Positions 51,411 to 60,433 of a stretch of 64,000 nt of DNA are shown piece after piece. Position numbers and translations under genes: made by a program. Each line of letters starts with the position of its first letter. Position 1 is the stretch's first letter. This DNA comes from Glaciecola flavus (lineage in GTDB: Bacteria; Pseudomonadota; Gammaproteobacteria; Enterobacterales; Alteromonadaceae). The notes beneath the pieces were generated by a model that was given only the letters and a program-made list of their open reading frames with translations, was not told the origin of the DNA and ran no database searches. The stretch spans positions 104,713 to 168,712 of the forward strand of contig NZ_JBHRSW010000007.1 of NCBI RefSeq assembly GCF_042646125.1, read 5' to 3'.

Positions 51411-52403
51411 ATGCGGACGTTGCTAAATGGCAAAAATATTTCCATTGCAATCGGTGTGTTTGTATTGCTACTTACATTACTTGGCTGGTGGTGGAGTTTC
51501 GAGCCAGATTTAAGTGATGTGAGTGAAAAAGCGCGCACTGAAGCGCATACAAACCATCAATCAGTCGTGGTGGGTTACACGACGACCACTGCGTTAATCC
51601 ATGTCATTGATACAATGTTGAATAAGCCTGGCGGCTATATCACTAATGACCTTACTCCACCCGGTATCGTCATGGACAACATGCCAAGTTGGGAATTTGG
51701 CGTACTAGAGATGAGTAGAGATCTCGCTTTAGCCATGAGAAAAGACTTTAGTCGTTCACAGAGCCAATCACTCGAGAATGAGGACTTAGCAAAAGCTCAA
51801 CCTAAGCTAAATTTTGATAGTAGTCGATGGATTTTGCCTTCAACTGAAGGTGAATATAGCGACGCACTCCAATCTCTTCGCGCGTACAGAGATAGTTTGT
51901 CGAATGTGGGGCAATCCAACAGCCAATTTTATGCCAGAGCTGACAATTTAAGAGACTATTTAAAACAAGTAGAAAAACGACTGGGTAGTTTATCTCAGAA
52001 ATTAAGTGCGAGTGTGGGTACAGAGTCGCTAAATACTGAACTAGCGGGTGACCCCAGTGCCTCATCTTCAACACCGCAGCCCTCATCGGTCGAAAACAAA
52101 ACCAGCTGGTTCAAGCTAGATAACAACTTTTATGAAGCCAGAGGAGCGTGTTGGGCTTTGTTGCATTTTTTGGCTGCGATTGAACACGATTTTGCCGATG
52201 TATTATTAAAAAAGAATGCTATTATTAGTTTACGACAAATTATTCGTGAGCTTGAGGCGACGCAAGAGACAGTGTTCAGCCCCATGATCTTAAATGGAGA
52301 CGGGTTCGGTTTGGTCGCTAACCACTCTCTTGTGATGGCGAACTACATTTCTAGAGCAAATGCCGCACTCATCGAATTATCTGAACTACTCAACCAAGGT
52401 TAA
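51411..52403 (+). CDS. DUF2333 membrane protein
   Basis: 330 aa with one N-terminal membrane helix (about 9-27) and a large periplasmic domain: TLINKPGGYITNDL-like motif (DTMLNKPGGYITND), PSWEFGVLEMSRDLALAMR and a long helical region with a Ser/Pro-rich linker near 210. Matches the DUF2333 family, of unknown function. Follows pspC by 43 bp and precedes an outer-membrane protein by 4 bp, so possibly part of the same transcript. Confidence 0.82.
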   Translation: MRTLLNGKNISIAIGVFVLLLTLLGWWWSFEPDLSDVSEKARTEAHTNHQSVVVGYTTTTALIHVIDTMLNKPGGYITNDLTPPGIVMDNMPSWEFGVLEMSRDLALAMRKDFSRSQSQSLENEDLAKAQPKLNFDSSRWILPSTEGEYSDALQSLRAYRDSLSNVGQSNSQFYARADNLRDYLKQVEKRLGSLSQKLSASVGTESLNTELAGDPSASSSTPQPSSVENKTSWFKLDNNFYEARGACWALLHFLAAIEHDFADVLLKKNAIISLRQIIRELEATQETVFSPMILNGDGFGLVANHSLVMANYISRANAALIELSELLNQG

Positions 52404-52407
52404 TACC

Positions 52408-53166
52408 ATGAAAAAACTGCTTATGCTCTCCTCTATGTTGGGCTTAATTGGAGTGTCTAGCAATTCAAGCGCTGACACAGTATTAGGGGTTTATGCGGGG
52501 GCACAAGGCTGGAATATGGGCGTTGAAGGTGGGTTTTCACGCGATGAGAATCTAGCGCAATTTGGCTTTGAAGACGAGACAAACAGCAGTTTTTACCTTG
52601 CTCTAGAGCATTTAATTCCAGTTATACCCAATATCAAAGTGATACAAACAGAGTACAGTACCGAAGGGGGGACAAGCCTGACGAGTACCTTCACATTTGG
52701 TGATGAAGTCTACTCAGCAAATACATTACTAGAAACAGATATTGATCTAAGTACAACTGACTACATCTTGTATTACGAAATTTTGGATAATGATATTGCC
52801 AGCATTGATATTGGTATAAATGCAAAACAAGTTGATGGTGAGTTTGTTGTCGTCGATAGTGAAACGCAGCGCAGTGCCATTGAAGATTTTGATGGATTTG
52901 TACCTATGGCTTACGGTCGGTTGGCATTTGGCGTGCCGGGTACGGGTTTAGGTGTTTATGCAGAAGGCAGTTTTTTATCTATTGATGACAGTAGTATTAG
53001 CGATTATCAAGTTGCGCTGACCTATAGTTTTGTAGAGTCTTTAGCCATTGATTTAACATTACAAGCGGGTTACCGATCGACTGCTCTAGATATTGAAGAC
53101 ATTGACGGCATATTCGCAGATCTTGAGTTTGATGGTGCTTTTGCAGGAATTGAAGTCCATTTCTAA
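52408..53166 (+). CDS. TIGR04219-type outer-membrane beta-barrel protein
   Basis: 252 aa with a signal peptide ending at NSSA-DT. The mature protein begins VLGVYAGAQGWNMGVEGGF and ends with a phenylalanine (FAGIEVHF), with alternating barrel strands (TDYILYYEILDN, IDIGINAKQVDGEF). This matches the TIGR04219 family of Vibrio and Shewanella as I remember it. AAGG eight bases before ATG 52408; an earlier in-frame ATG lies inside the DUF2333 gene. Confidence 0.78.
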   Translation: MKKLLMLSSMLGLIGVSSNSSADTVLGVYAGAQGWNMGVEGGFSRDENLAQFGFEDETNSSFYLALEHLIPVIPNIKVIQTEYSTEGGTSLTSTFTFGDEVYSANTLLETDIDLSTTDYILYYEILDNDIASIDIGINAKQVDGEFVVVDSETQRSAIEDFDGFVPMAYGRLAFGVPGTGLGVYAEGSFLSIDDSSISDYQVALTYSFVESLAIDLTLQAGYRSTALDIEDIDGIFADLEFDGAFAGIEVHF

Positions 53167-53197
53167 AAAAAACTTGTGCCAAATTGTGAAAAATACA

Positions 53198-53219
53198 GCT
53201 TAGGCATTTTTGCCTAAGC
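53198..53219. terminator. Strong hairpin after the outer-membrane protein gene
   Basis: GCTTAGGCA-TTTT-TGCCTAAGC, a perfect 9-bp stem 31 bp downstream of the stop codon. No T-run follows, so it is either a weak terminator or an mRNA-stabilising structure. Confidence 0.5.
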
Positions 53220-53403
53220 GACGTTCTCTTAGAAGGGTAGAGATAACTTTGTATTAATTCTATCCATTCCCATCGTAATCAAACTTCATACGATAAAAGA
53301 TAACTTTCATCATTAATTTGTATAAAAAATCATTTTTAATTCTTTTACGTTATCAACAAAAATCGATAATCTCCTAGCATGAAATAAGATTAGCGATATT
53401 TTG

Positions 53404-55206
53404 ATGTCTACGAATAACTCATCGAGTGCTTTTGTTCCTTTGCAAGAGCAACAGTTAAACAAAATTACACAAGCAGTTTCTGAGCTTTCACGAGAGCAAT
53501 TGATTTGGACTAGCGGATTTTTGGCTGGCATGGCTCAAGGTAATGTGTCTGTCACCTCTCCTGCAATAGCCGATAATGCACCAGCCGCATCAATTACTGT
53601 GTTGTATGGATCACAAACCGGGAATGCTAAACATGCTGCAAGTGATTACGCTGACCAACTAAAAGCAAAAGGGCTTGACGTCAGCTTGGTTAACATGGCG
53701 GATTATAAGCCTCGTAAAATTAAAGATGAGGCATATCTCATTGTATTCGTAAGTACGCATGGAGAAGGCGATGCACCGGACGACGCAATGGAGCTTCACG
53801 AATTTTTAGCCAGTAAAAAAGCCCCTAAGTTAAACAACTTAAAATATGCTGTTGTCGGACTTGGTGATAGTAGCTACGAGTTTTTCTGCCAAACTGGAAA
53901 AGACTTTGACACACGGCTGAACAAATTGGGTGCGACGCCATTAAGCGAGCGTTTGGATTGTGACGTAGACTACGAAAGTGCAATCGCTGCATGGACTGAA
54001 CAGCTCAGTGTTAAGCTTGAAGCACTAGTGGCTAGTTCTAGTGCTGCTACTCAAGTTGCCACTCAGGCTGTTAGCCAAGCATCTCAATCAAGCCAATATA
54101 CTAAACAAAATCCTTTCGCCGCTACCCTTTCTGAAAGCTTAAAAATAACTGGGCGTGACTCTGTCAAAGATATTCGTCACATAGAAATATCGCTAGAAGA
54201 TTCTGGTATCCAATATCAAGCAGGCGATGCATTGGGTGTTTGGTTTGTAAATGATAGTGCGGTCGTAGACAAAATAATGGCTGCTACGCAAACTAAAGCA
54301 GATGACGAAGTCACAGTTGCCAATGAGTCTATGCCACTTTCTGTTGCGTTGTCGGAAAGGCTAGAGTTGACTTTAACCTATCCGGGTTTTGTTCAAGCAT
54401 ATCAAGCTGCCACAGGCAATGAGGAACTCGCCAGCTTATTAGCAGACAAAGCAACCTTGCGCAAATTTTTAGACGAGCATCAAATTGTTGATATCGTTGA
54501 AAAATATCCAGCTAAAGTCAGTGCGCAAACTTTGGTAGATGCTATGCGTGCTATAACTCCACGTTTGTATTCTATTGCATCGTCTCAATCTGAGGTTGAA
54601 GATGAAGTACATTTAACGGTTGCACATGTAGCATATGATGCTTTTGGATACCAACATCAAGGAGGCGCTTCAGGCTTTTTATCAACTCGACTTGAGGAAG
54701 GGGCTGAAGTTAAGGTCTTTGTTGAAAATAATGACAATTTTAGACTGCCAAGTGATGACAACACACCGGTAATCATGATTGGCCCCGGAACCGGTATCGC
54801 GCCTTTTAGGGCTTTTATGCAGGAACGCGATGCTAGAGAAGCCGAAGGTAAAAATTGGTTGTTCTTTGGTAACCCCAACTTTACGCAAGATTTTCTGTAT
54901 CAAACAGAGTGGCAAGGGTATAAAAAGTCGGGTCTGCTGACAAAAATTAGTCTGGCATTTTCTCGCGATCAAGAAGAAAAAATTTATGTTCAAGATCGTA
55001 TTAAACAACATGGTCAGGAAGTTTTTGAGTGGTTGGAGTCAGGGGCGCACGTATACATATGTGGTGACGCGTTAAAAATGGCTAAAGATGTAGAACTAGC
55101 ATTGATTGAACTTATCCAAACACATGGTAAGCGTTCTGAAAAAGAAGCAAAAGAATATTTAGTTGGAATGCGTAAAGCTAAGCGTTATCAGAAGGATGTA
55201 TACTAA
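53404..55206 (+). CDS. cysJ: Sulfite reductase flavoprotein, alpha subunit
   Basis: 600 aa. N-terminal flavodoxin domain (about 60-205: VLYGSQTGNAKHAA, VSTHGEGDAPDDA, GLGDSSYEFFCQTG), then FAD-binding (RLYSIASSQSE, GGASGFLSTRL) and NADPH-binding (MIGPGTGIAPFRAFMQER, YICGDALKMAKDV) modules. It passes electrons from NADPH to CysI in assimilatory sulfate reduction. Start at ATG 53404, with TTG just before it as a weaker option. First of cysJIH. Confidence 0.96.
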   Translation: MSTNNSSSAFVPLQEQQLNKITQAVSELSREQLIWTSGFLAGMAQGNVSVTSPAIADNAPAASITVLYGSQTGNAKHAASDYADQLKAKGLDVSLVNMADYKPRKIKDEAYLIVFVSTHGEGDAPDDAMELHEFLASKKAPKLNNLKYAVVGLGDSSYEFFCQTGKDFDTRLNKLGATPLSERLDCDVDYESAIAAWTEQLSVKLEALVASSSAATQVATQAVSQASQSSQYTKQNPFAATLSESLKITGRDSVKDIRHIEISLEDSGIQYQAGDALGVWFVNDSAVVDKIMAATQTKADDEVTVANESMPLSVALSERLELTLTYPGFVQAYQAATGNEELASLLADKATLRKFLDEHQIVDIVEKYPAKVSAQTLVDAMRAITPRLYSIASSQSEVEDEVHLTVAHVAYDAFGYQHQGGASGFLSTRLEEGAEVKVFVENNDNFRLPSDDNTPVIMIGPGTGIAPFRAFMQERDAREAEGKNWLFFGNPNFTQDFLYQTEWQGYKKSGLLTKISLAFSRDQEEKIYVQDRIKQHGQEVFEWLESGAHVYICGDALKMAKDVELALIELIQTHGKRSEKEAKEYLVGMRKAKRYQKDVY

Positions 55207-56915
55207 TGAGCGAAAAAGGTAAGCTAATTGTAGAAGGTAAACTTTCTGACAACGAAAGATTAAAACGCGAAAGTCAGCACCTTCGCGGTACAATCGAAGC
55301 GGATCTCAGTGATGATCTTACGGGTGGATTTACTGCTGATAACTTTCAGTTAATTCGCTTTCACGGCATGTATCAACAAGATGACAGAGACATAAGAGCA
55401 GAGCGCACCAAGCAAAAGCTTGAGCCTTTACACAATGTAATGCTCCGCGCTCGCTTGCCCGGCGGCGTTATCACACCGGAGCAATGGTTAGTTATCGAAA
55501 AATTTGCTGAAGAAAACACCTTGTATGGTAGCGTCAGACTAACGACGAGACAGACATTTCAGTTTCATGGTGTGTTAAAGCCGCACATCAAAAACATGCA
55601 TCAAACGCTCAACAAAACGGGTATTGATTCTATTGCGACAGCAGGTGATGTGAACAGAAACGTACTATGCACCAGTAACCCCATAGAATCTTCAGTTCAT
55701 AAAGAGGCGTGGGAATGGGCTGCAAAAATTAGCGAGCATTTGTTACCTAAGACAAATGCCTATGCTGAGATTTGGTTAGATGGAGAAAAAGTAGACTCCA
55801 CTCAAGAAGAAGAGCCGATATTGGGTGACAACTACTTACCTAGAAAGTTTAAAACCACCGTAGTTATTCCTCCTTTAAATGATGTCGATGTGCATGCAAA
55901 TGATTTGAACTTTGTGGCAATTGCCGACGGAGACAAACTTATAGGTTTTAATGTTTTGGTCGGTGGTGGCTTGGCTATGACCCATGGCGACACTTCGACT
56001 TTTCCCAGAAAAGCCGACGATCTAGGGTTTATTTCGCTGGATAAAACGCTTGATGTCGCTGCTGCTGTAGTGTCAACACAACGTGATTGGGGAAATCGGG
56101 TAAATCGCAAAAATGCGAAAACAAAATATACCATTGAGCGCGTTGGCTTAGACACATTTAAAGCCGAAGTGGAGCGTCGTGCAGAACTTAAGTTTGAAGC
56201 TAGCAAAGCCTATGAGTTTACCGAGCGTGGCGACCGATTTGGTTGGGTAAAGGGCATCGATGGGAAACATCACTTGACCCTATTTATCGAAAATGGCCGT
56301 ATATTAGATTTTCCCGGCAAACCTTTAAAAACAGGTGTACGCGAAATCGCCAAGATACACAAAGGTGATTTCCGTTTAACTGCAAATCAAAATCTTATCG
56401 TAGCGGGTGTACCTGAAAATCAAAAGGAAGTCATCGAATCTCTTGCGATTAAACATGGCTTAATGCAGTCAGTATCTAAACAGCGTTTAGATTCTATGGC
56501 ATGTGTTTCCTTACCAACCTGTCCATTGGCAATGGCAGAATCAGAGCGTTATTTACCTGAAGCGGTAACAGAGCTTGAAGCTATTTTAGCAAAACACGGG
56601 ATGACTGATGAAAGTATCATCTATAGAATTACCGGTTGTCCCAATGGATGTGGGCGAGCTATGCTTGCTGAGATTGGTTTAGTCGGTAAAGGGCCGAATA
56701 AGTACAATTTGCATATTGGTGGGAATAGGGAAGGCACCCGAATTCCTCGCATGTATCGCGAAAACATTAGTGATGTAGAAATCATGCAAGTGGTAGATGG
56801 CTTAGTTGGTCAATGGGCTAAAGAACGCAATGATGACGAAGCGTTTGGTGATTTTGTTATTAGAGCAGGTATTATTAAGCCAGTCGTGAATTCGGCTGAG
56901 GATTTTTATGAGTAA
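55206..56915 (+). CDS. cysI: Sulfite reductase hemoprotein, beta subunit
   Basis: 569 aa. Two nitrite/sulfite reductase repeats (RLTTRQTFQFHGV; LTANQNLIVAGV) and the siroheme-[4Fe-4S] cysteines in ACVSLPTCPLAMAESERY and TGCPNGCGRAMLAEI. It reduces sulfite to sulfide with six electrons from CysJ. Start overlaps the cysJ stop by one base (TAATG), so coupled translation. Confidence 0.97.
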   Translation: MSEKGKLIVEGKLSDNERLKRESQHLRGTIEADLSDDLTGGFTADNFQLIRFHGMYQQDDRDIRAERTKQKLEPLHNVMLRARLPGGVITPEQWLVIEKFAEENTLYGSVRLTTRQTFQFHGVLKPHIKNMHQTLNKTGIDSIATAGDVNRNVLCTSNPIESSVHKEAWEWAAKISEHLLPKTNAYAEIWLDGEKVDSTQEEEPILGDNYLPRKFKTTVVIPPLNDVDVHANDLNFVAIADGDKLIGFNVLVGGGLAMTHGDTSTFPRKADDLGFISLDKTLDVAAAVVSTQRDWGNRVNRKNAKTKYTIERVGLDTFKAEVERRAELKFEASKAYEFTERGDRFGWVKGIDGKHHLTLFIENGRILDFPGKPLKTGVREIAKIHKGDFRLTANQNLIVAGVPENQKEVIESLAIKHGLMQSVSKQRLDSMACVSLPTCPLAMAESERYLPEAVTELEAILAKHGMTDESIIYRITGCPNGCGRAMLAEIGLVGKGPNKYNLHIGGNREGTRIPRMYRENISDVEIMQVVDGLVGQWAKERNDDEAFGDFVIRAGIIKPVVNSAEDFYE

Positions 56916-57663
56916 TGCAGCTCAGGTTTCGACGCTAGAAGTGATCGATATCGATATAGATTCCAATCGTTTGCTAGAAATTAATCAGCGATTAAATTCA
57001 GCGACCGTGCATGAAAGAGTGGAGTGGGCAATGAAAAATTTGCCCGCAACGCATATCGTATCTTCAAGCTTTGGTGCTCAATCGGCAGTTATGCTTCATT
57101 TGATGAACGAAGTTGCGCCAAACATACCTGTAGTATTGACTGATACTGGCTATTTGTTTTCTGAAACTTATCTATTTATTGAAGAACTAACCGCGCGGTT
57201 TAACTTGAATTTAAAAGTATATCGGGCGGCAGAGAGTCCTGCTTGGCAAGAAGCAAAATACGGCCAACTGTGGGAAAAAGGTGTAGAGGGCCTCGAAAAG
57301 TACAATACGATGAATAAAGTTGAGCCAATGAAACGAGCGCTCTCTGAATTGTCAGTCGGTACTTGGTTTGCTGGCTTGCGGCGGTCTCAATCTGATTCTC
57401 GTATGGAATTGGATGTTGTTAAGAAGCAGGCAAAACAATTTAAAGTTCACCCGATTGTAGATCAATCAAACAAACAGTTACATCAATACATGACTAAACA
57501 TAAATTACCTTATAACCCTCTGTGGGATAAAGGCTATGTCTCTATTGGTGACTGGCACTCAACCACAACGCTTCAAGATGGTATGTCTGAACAAGATACT
57601 CGCTTTTTTGGCTTAAAACGCGAATGTGGTCTGCATGAATTTGGCGACGGGGACGGTATCTAA
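56908..57663 (+). CDS. cysH: PAPS reductase
   Basis: 251 aa. SSSFGAQSAVMLHL nucleotide loop, DTGYLFSETY, GLRRSQSDSR and the C-terminal catalytic KRECGLHE. The two extra CC pairs of APS-specific enzymes are absent, so the substrate is PAPS. Overlaps cysI by 8 bp. The operon ends in a terminator that begins inside the last codons. Confidence 0.96.
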   Translation: MSNAAQVSTLEVIDIDIDSNRLLEINQRLNSATVHERVEWAMKNLPATHIVSSSFGAQSAVMLHLMNEVAPNIPVVLTDTGYLFSETYLFIEELTARFNLNLKVYRAAESPAWQEAKYGQLWEKGVEGLEKYNTMNKVEPMKRALSELSVGTWFAGLRRSQSDSRMELDVVKKQAKQFKVHPIVDQSNKQLHQYMTKHKLPYNPLWDKGYVSIGDWHSTTTLQDGMSEQDTRFFGLKRECGLHEFGDGDGI

Positions 57664-57675
57664 CCGTCCTTTTTT
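57651..57675 (+). terminator. Terminator of cysJIH overlapping the stop codon
   Basis: GGACGG-TATCTAA-CCGTCC followed by TTTTTT. The stem starts in the penultimate cysH codons and the loop contains the stop codon, a compact terminator. Confidence 0.85.
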
Positions 57676-57690
57676 CTCAATAGTTATCCC

Positions 57691-57841
57691 GAGTTCAGGT
57701 TAGTTAGTACGGCGGGATTGTTTTGTGCCTAATATGCTCGAGAAGCATTAAGAAAGCTGCATGCATATCCTTTTACACTTTAGTTTTTCATCTATGAAAA
57801 AACTTCGGTTTTAACCGACCATACTGAGCTAACTACAACCC
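57691..57841 (-). mobile_element. Foldback element C, degenerate and inverted
   Basis: On the minus strand, 57756-57802 carries the element core: it aligns gaplessly with 36 of 46 bases of element A, including TTTTTCA, ATGAAAAA, AAAGTGTA and GCAGC. Arms around 57691-57719 and 57813-57841 still pair partly (GGTTAGTT/AGCTAACTAC, AGTACGG/CCATACT). The inner left arm retains ACGGCGGGAT, as in element A. No target duplication is visible, as expected for an old copy. Follows the cysH terminator. Confidence 0.65.
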
Positions 57842-58151
57842 AGTCAGCATTTTACCCCTACAATTTCGATAAAACGATTTAGGGTTCCAAGTTATTTGAC
57901 TTAATACCTTCTGAAGCTAAAAATTTCCTATTTTTTGCAAATAAATGTTTATAGCTCTTTTGCCGATAAACAAATTGTATGGTGATAAATGTGATTTTTG
58001 AAGAATTTGCATATTTTTGCTGGCAAAAACACAATTAATTCATAATATTTTCAATCAGCTGTCATATAAATGAAATATAACTATGTTTTTGGTTGATTTT
58101 ATAGTTATATGTACGTATACTTTACAACAAGTTGATTATGAGGAGACGTCT
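57842..58151. other. AT-rich intergenic region
   Basis: About 310 bp with no gene. It holds the promoter of the small secreted protein at 58152. CTGTCAT-ATAA-ATGAAAT at 58059-58076 vaguely resembles a Pho box (first repeat perfect, second 4 of 7) but I give it little weight. Confidence 0.35.
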
Positions 58152-58472
58152 ATGAGAAAACTTGCAACAATACTGCTAGCCTTATCGACATTCTCTGTCA
58201 TTGCTGCTGATAACACGACTGACGCCAAGAATAGTTTTTCTTGCATGGACAAAAAAACATTTGAAGTAAATGCTAAGTGTATCAGTACGAAGATTGAGAA
58301 AAGTGACAATTTTAATCATTCACAGAAGTCATTCTGGAATGAGACAGTAAGTGCCAATGATTATGTAATGGCTACTTTATTAATGGATCCTAAGACCTTA
58401 AATATTACTGTAATTGCGCACCGAGATAAGACTTCTGAGAGTTTGGCTAAGTTAACGAAAATTAAAAACTAA
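58152..58472 (+). CDS. Small secreted protein of unknown function
   Basis: 106 aa with a signal peptide ending at VIAA-DN. Two cysteines (FSCMDKKT and AKCIS) may form a disulfide. The rest, including NDYVMATLLMDPKTLNITVIAHRDKTSE, suggests a small alpha/beta protein. No family recognised. GAGGAG before ATG 58152 settles the start. Single gene ended by a strong terminator. Confidence 0.65.
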   Translation: MRKLATILLALSTFSVIAADNTTDAKNSFSCMDKKTFEVNAKCISTKIEKSDNFNHSQKSFWNETVSANDYVMATLLMDPKTLNITVIAHRDKTSESLAKLTKIKN

Positions 58473-58500
58473 TTTTCTAACTTTGGTTACAACAAATATA

Positions 58501-58526
58501 AAGCCTTCCATTTGGAAGGCTTTTTT
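58501..58526. terminator. Bidirectional terminator
   Basis: AAGCCTTCC-ATTT-GGAAGGCTT with a T6 run. Separates the converging 58152 and desaturase genes. Confidence 0.85.
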
Positions 58527-58547
58527 GCTTTGAGAGAGCGCTTATTT

Positions 58548-59693
58548 TTATGATTCTAGTGGTGTCATATGAAATACATATATCTGCTGCCACTTTTCTT
58601 TTTGCAAATTGAAGCTTTGTTTGAGTTCCTTGTAAGTGAAATCGATGTCAAATTTATCGTAAGACGCTTTTAGCTTATCCTTTTTGTTCGCAACATATTT
58701 TTTCCTAGCAGAATAATACTCAGCCATTTTTTGAACTAGAAGGTCGTACTCTTTTTGCATTCTAGCGATTAACTCTTCCGCGTTTGGTAGGTCAAGCAGT
58801 TTTGATTTTGCGTGTTTCAACTGCATTTGCAACCTTGCTTTTTCTATTCTTTCTTCTGGTGTGCGACGCAAATTCTTAGTTAAGCCAAACAACGATAGGC
58901 TTCTTATCAACCATTTAGTTGGATCGTATTGCCACCAACGGATGCCGTTTCTGTAATCATACTCAAAAATATGGTGATAGTTGTGATAACCCTCTCCAAA
59001 AGTAAACAGTGCTAGTATGCCATTATCTCGAGCAGTATTTGTATCTGTATACGGTCTTTTTCCCCATATATGCGCCAAAGAATTAATAAAAAATGTCACA
59101 TGATGCACAATGACTAAGCGCGCAAAACCCGCAACCAGTATCATGCCAATGATGTCACCATTTAACCAACCAAATAGGCCAGTTATCCCAAAATTTGACA
59201 TGAGTACGATTGGAACATAATAGTTGTGCTGCCACATTACTATTTTGTCTTTTTGCAAGTCACGGCAATTGGAATAATCAGAATATCTCTCTGCTTGATA
59301 TTCCCTTAACATCCACCCAATATGCGAAAACCAAAACCCGCGTTTGGCGGAGTAAGGGTCTTTGTCATTAATATCAACATGGCGGTGGTGAACCCTATGG
59401 TCACTTGACCAGTGTAAAATACTATTTTGAACGGCCATTGCTCCGCCTATTGCTAAACTCAAGCGCACGCTCCAGTGGGCGTCATAAGTTTTGTGAGACC
59501 ATAGTCTGTGGTACCCAGCAGTTATAGACATCCCCGTAAAGAATACTAGAAAAACTGCAGTAGCGATTTCGGCTAGATCAATGCCTTTAAAATATATCCA
59601 AAGCGGCATTGCGAATATTGTCACTGCAGTTGTGATCGCAAATACGGCTATGTTGAGAGGGATAATTGGTGGTTTTTTCACGGTATTCTTCAC
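58548..59693 (-). CDS. Acyl-CoA/fatty-acid delta-9 desaturase
   Basis: 381 aa integral-membrane di-iron desaturase. The three histidine boxes are HRLWSH (about 63), HRVHHRH (about 100) and GEGYHNYHH (about 236), between four membrane helices. The ~100-residue charged C-terminal tail is helical. It inserts cis double bonds into acyl chains under control of the divergent FabR; a FabR box lies in the shared promoter region. This pairing is common in marine gammaproteobacteria. Confidence 0.92.
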   Translation of the reverse strand: MKNTVKKPPIIPLNIAVFAITTAVTIFAMPLWIYFKGIDLAEIATAVFLVFFTGMSITAGYHRLWSHKTYDAHWSVRLSLAIGGAMAVQNSILHWSSDHRVHHRHVDINDKDPYSAKRGFWFSHIGWMLREYQAERYSDYSNCRDLQKDKIVMWQHNYYVPIVLMSNFGITGLFGWLNGDIIGMILVAGFARLVIVHHVTFFINSLAHIWGKRPYTDTNTARDNGILALFTFGEGYHNYHHIFEYDYRNGIRWWQYDPTKWLIRSLSLFGLTKNLRRTPEERIEKARLQMQLKHAKSKLLDLPNAEELIARMQKEYDLLVQKMAEYYSARKKYVANKKDKLKASYDKFDIDFTYKELKQSFNLQKEKWQQIYVFHMTPLES

Positions 59694-59714
59694 TTTATAT
59701 CACTTAAAAATTTC

Positions 59715-59732
59715 AGCGTACAACTGTACGCT
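59715..59732. promoter_or_regulatory. FabR box between desaturase and fabR
   Basis: AGCGTACA-AC-TGTACGCT, a perfect palindrome with 8-bp arms, very close to the E. coli FabR operator AGCGTACACGTGTTCGCT. 22 bp upstream of the desaturase start codon. Confidence 0.85.
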
Positions 59733-59779
59733 AATTATACTTTTAGGTACTCCAAAGGCAAGATTTATTTGCAGCAATC

Positions 59780-59796
59780 AGCGTACTCATGTAGCT
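59780..59796. promoter_or_regulatory. Second, degenerate FabR-like site
   Basis: AGCGTAC-TCA-TGTA-GCT retains most of the FabR palindrome, 10 bp before the fabR start codon. It may serve autoregulation. Its closeness to the ribosome-binding region would allow a strong block. Confidence 0.45.
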
Positions 59797-59805
59797 TCTA
59801 TCAAG

Positions 59806-60414
59806 ATGAATAGACAACAACAAAAATTACAAACGCGCCAGCGTATTGTCGATGCTGCTTTTTCTCTTCTTGACGAAAACAGGAGTCTAACTGCCATTAG
59901 TTTGCGTGAAGTTGCGCGTGCAGCAGGTATTGCTCCCACTTCGTTTTATCGGCATTTTAGTGATATCAATGAATTAGGTTTAACTTTAGTAGATGAATCT
60001 GGTTTAACTTTGCGGCAACTTATGCGACAGGCTAGGCAGCGCTTGGAATCGGGCGGTAGTGTCATCAATATTTCTGTGGATACCTTCATGGAATACATTG
60101 TAGAAAATAAAAATATTTTTAGGTTACTACTTCGTGAGCATACCGGCACTTCAAGTGCTTTCCGTGCCGCTGTCATGCGAGAAATTCAACATTTTACGCA
60201 AGAGTTGACTGACTACATCGTCGATAATTTGTCCCTTCCTAGGGATATAGCAAGTTTACAGGCTGAAGCCATGGTGAATTTGGTCTTCAGTGCCGGCGCA
60301 AAAGCGCTTGATACGGATCTTCAAAAAATTCCAATGATCTCTGAAAGAGTCAAAGTGCAACTTCGATTTGTACAGTTGGGTTCATTTGCGTATGTCAACC
60401 ATAAAAGCAAATAG
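59806..60414 (+). CDS. fabR: Unsaturated fatty-acid repressor FabR
   Basis: 202 aa TetR-family regulator. HTH at residues about 25-55 (SLREVARAAGIAPTSFYRHFSDINELGLTLVDE), which is the FabR-specific recognition region, and a helical ligand domain with LRLLLREHTGTSSAFR-like sequence (FRLLLREHTGTSSAFRAA). Senses the ratio of unsaturated to saturated acyl-CoA/ACP in E. coli. Start at ATG 59806 because everything upstream in frame lies across the operators. Divergent to the desaturase. Confidence 0.93.
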   Translation: MNRQQQKLQTRQRIVDAAFSLLDENRSLTAISLREVARAAGIAPTSFYRHFSDINELGLTLVDESGLTLRQLMRQARQRLESGGSVINISVDTFMEYIVENKNIFRLLLREHTGTSSAFRAAVMREIQHFTQELTDYIVDNLSLPRDIASLQAEAMVNLVFSAGAKALDTDLQKIPMISERVKVQLRFVQLGSFAYVNHKSK

Positions 60415-60433
60415 ACTGCCTGAGTTTACTGAA

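Noticed and set aside
58059..58076. Pho box upstream of the 58152 gene
   Set aside because: The second 7-mer matches at only 4 positions and the area is AT-rich; no phosphate-related gene follows.
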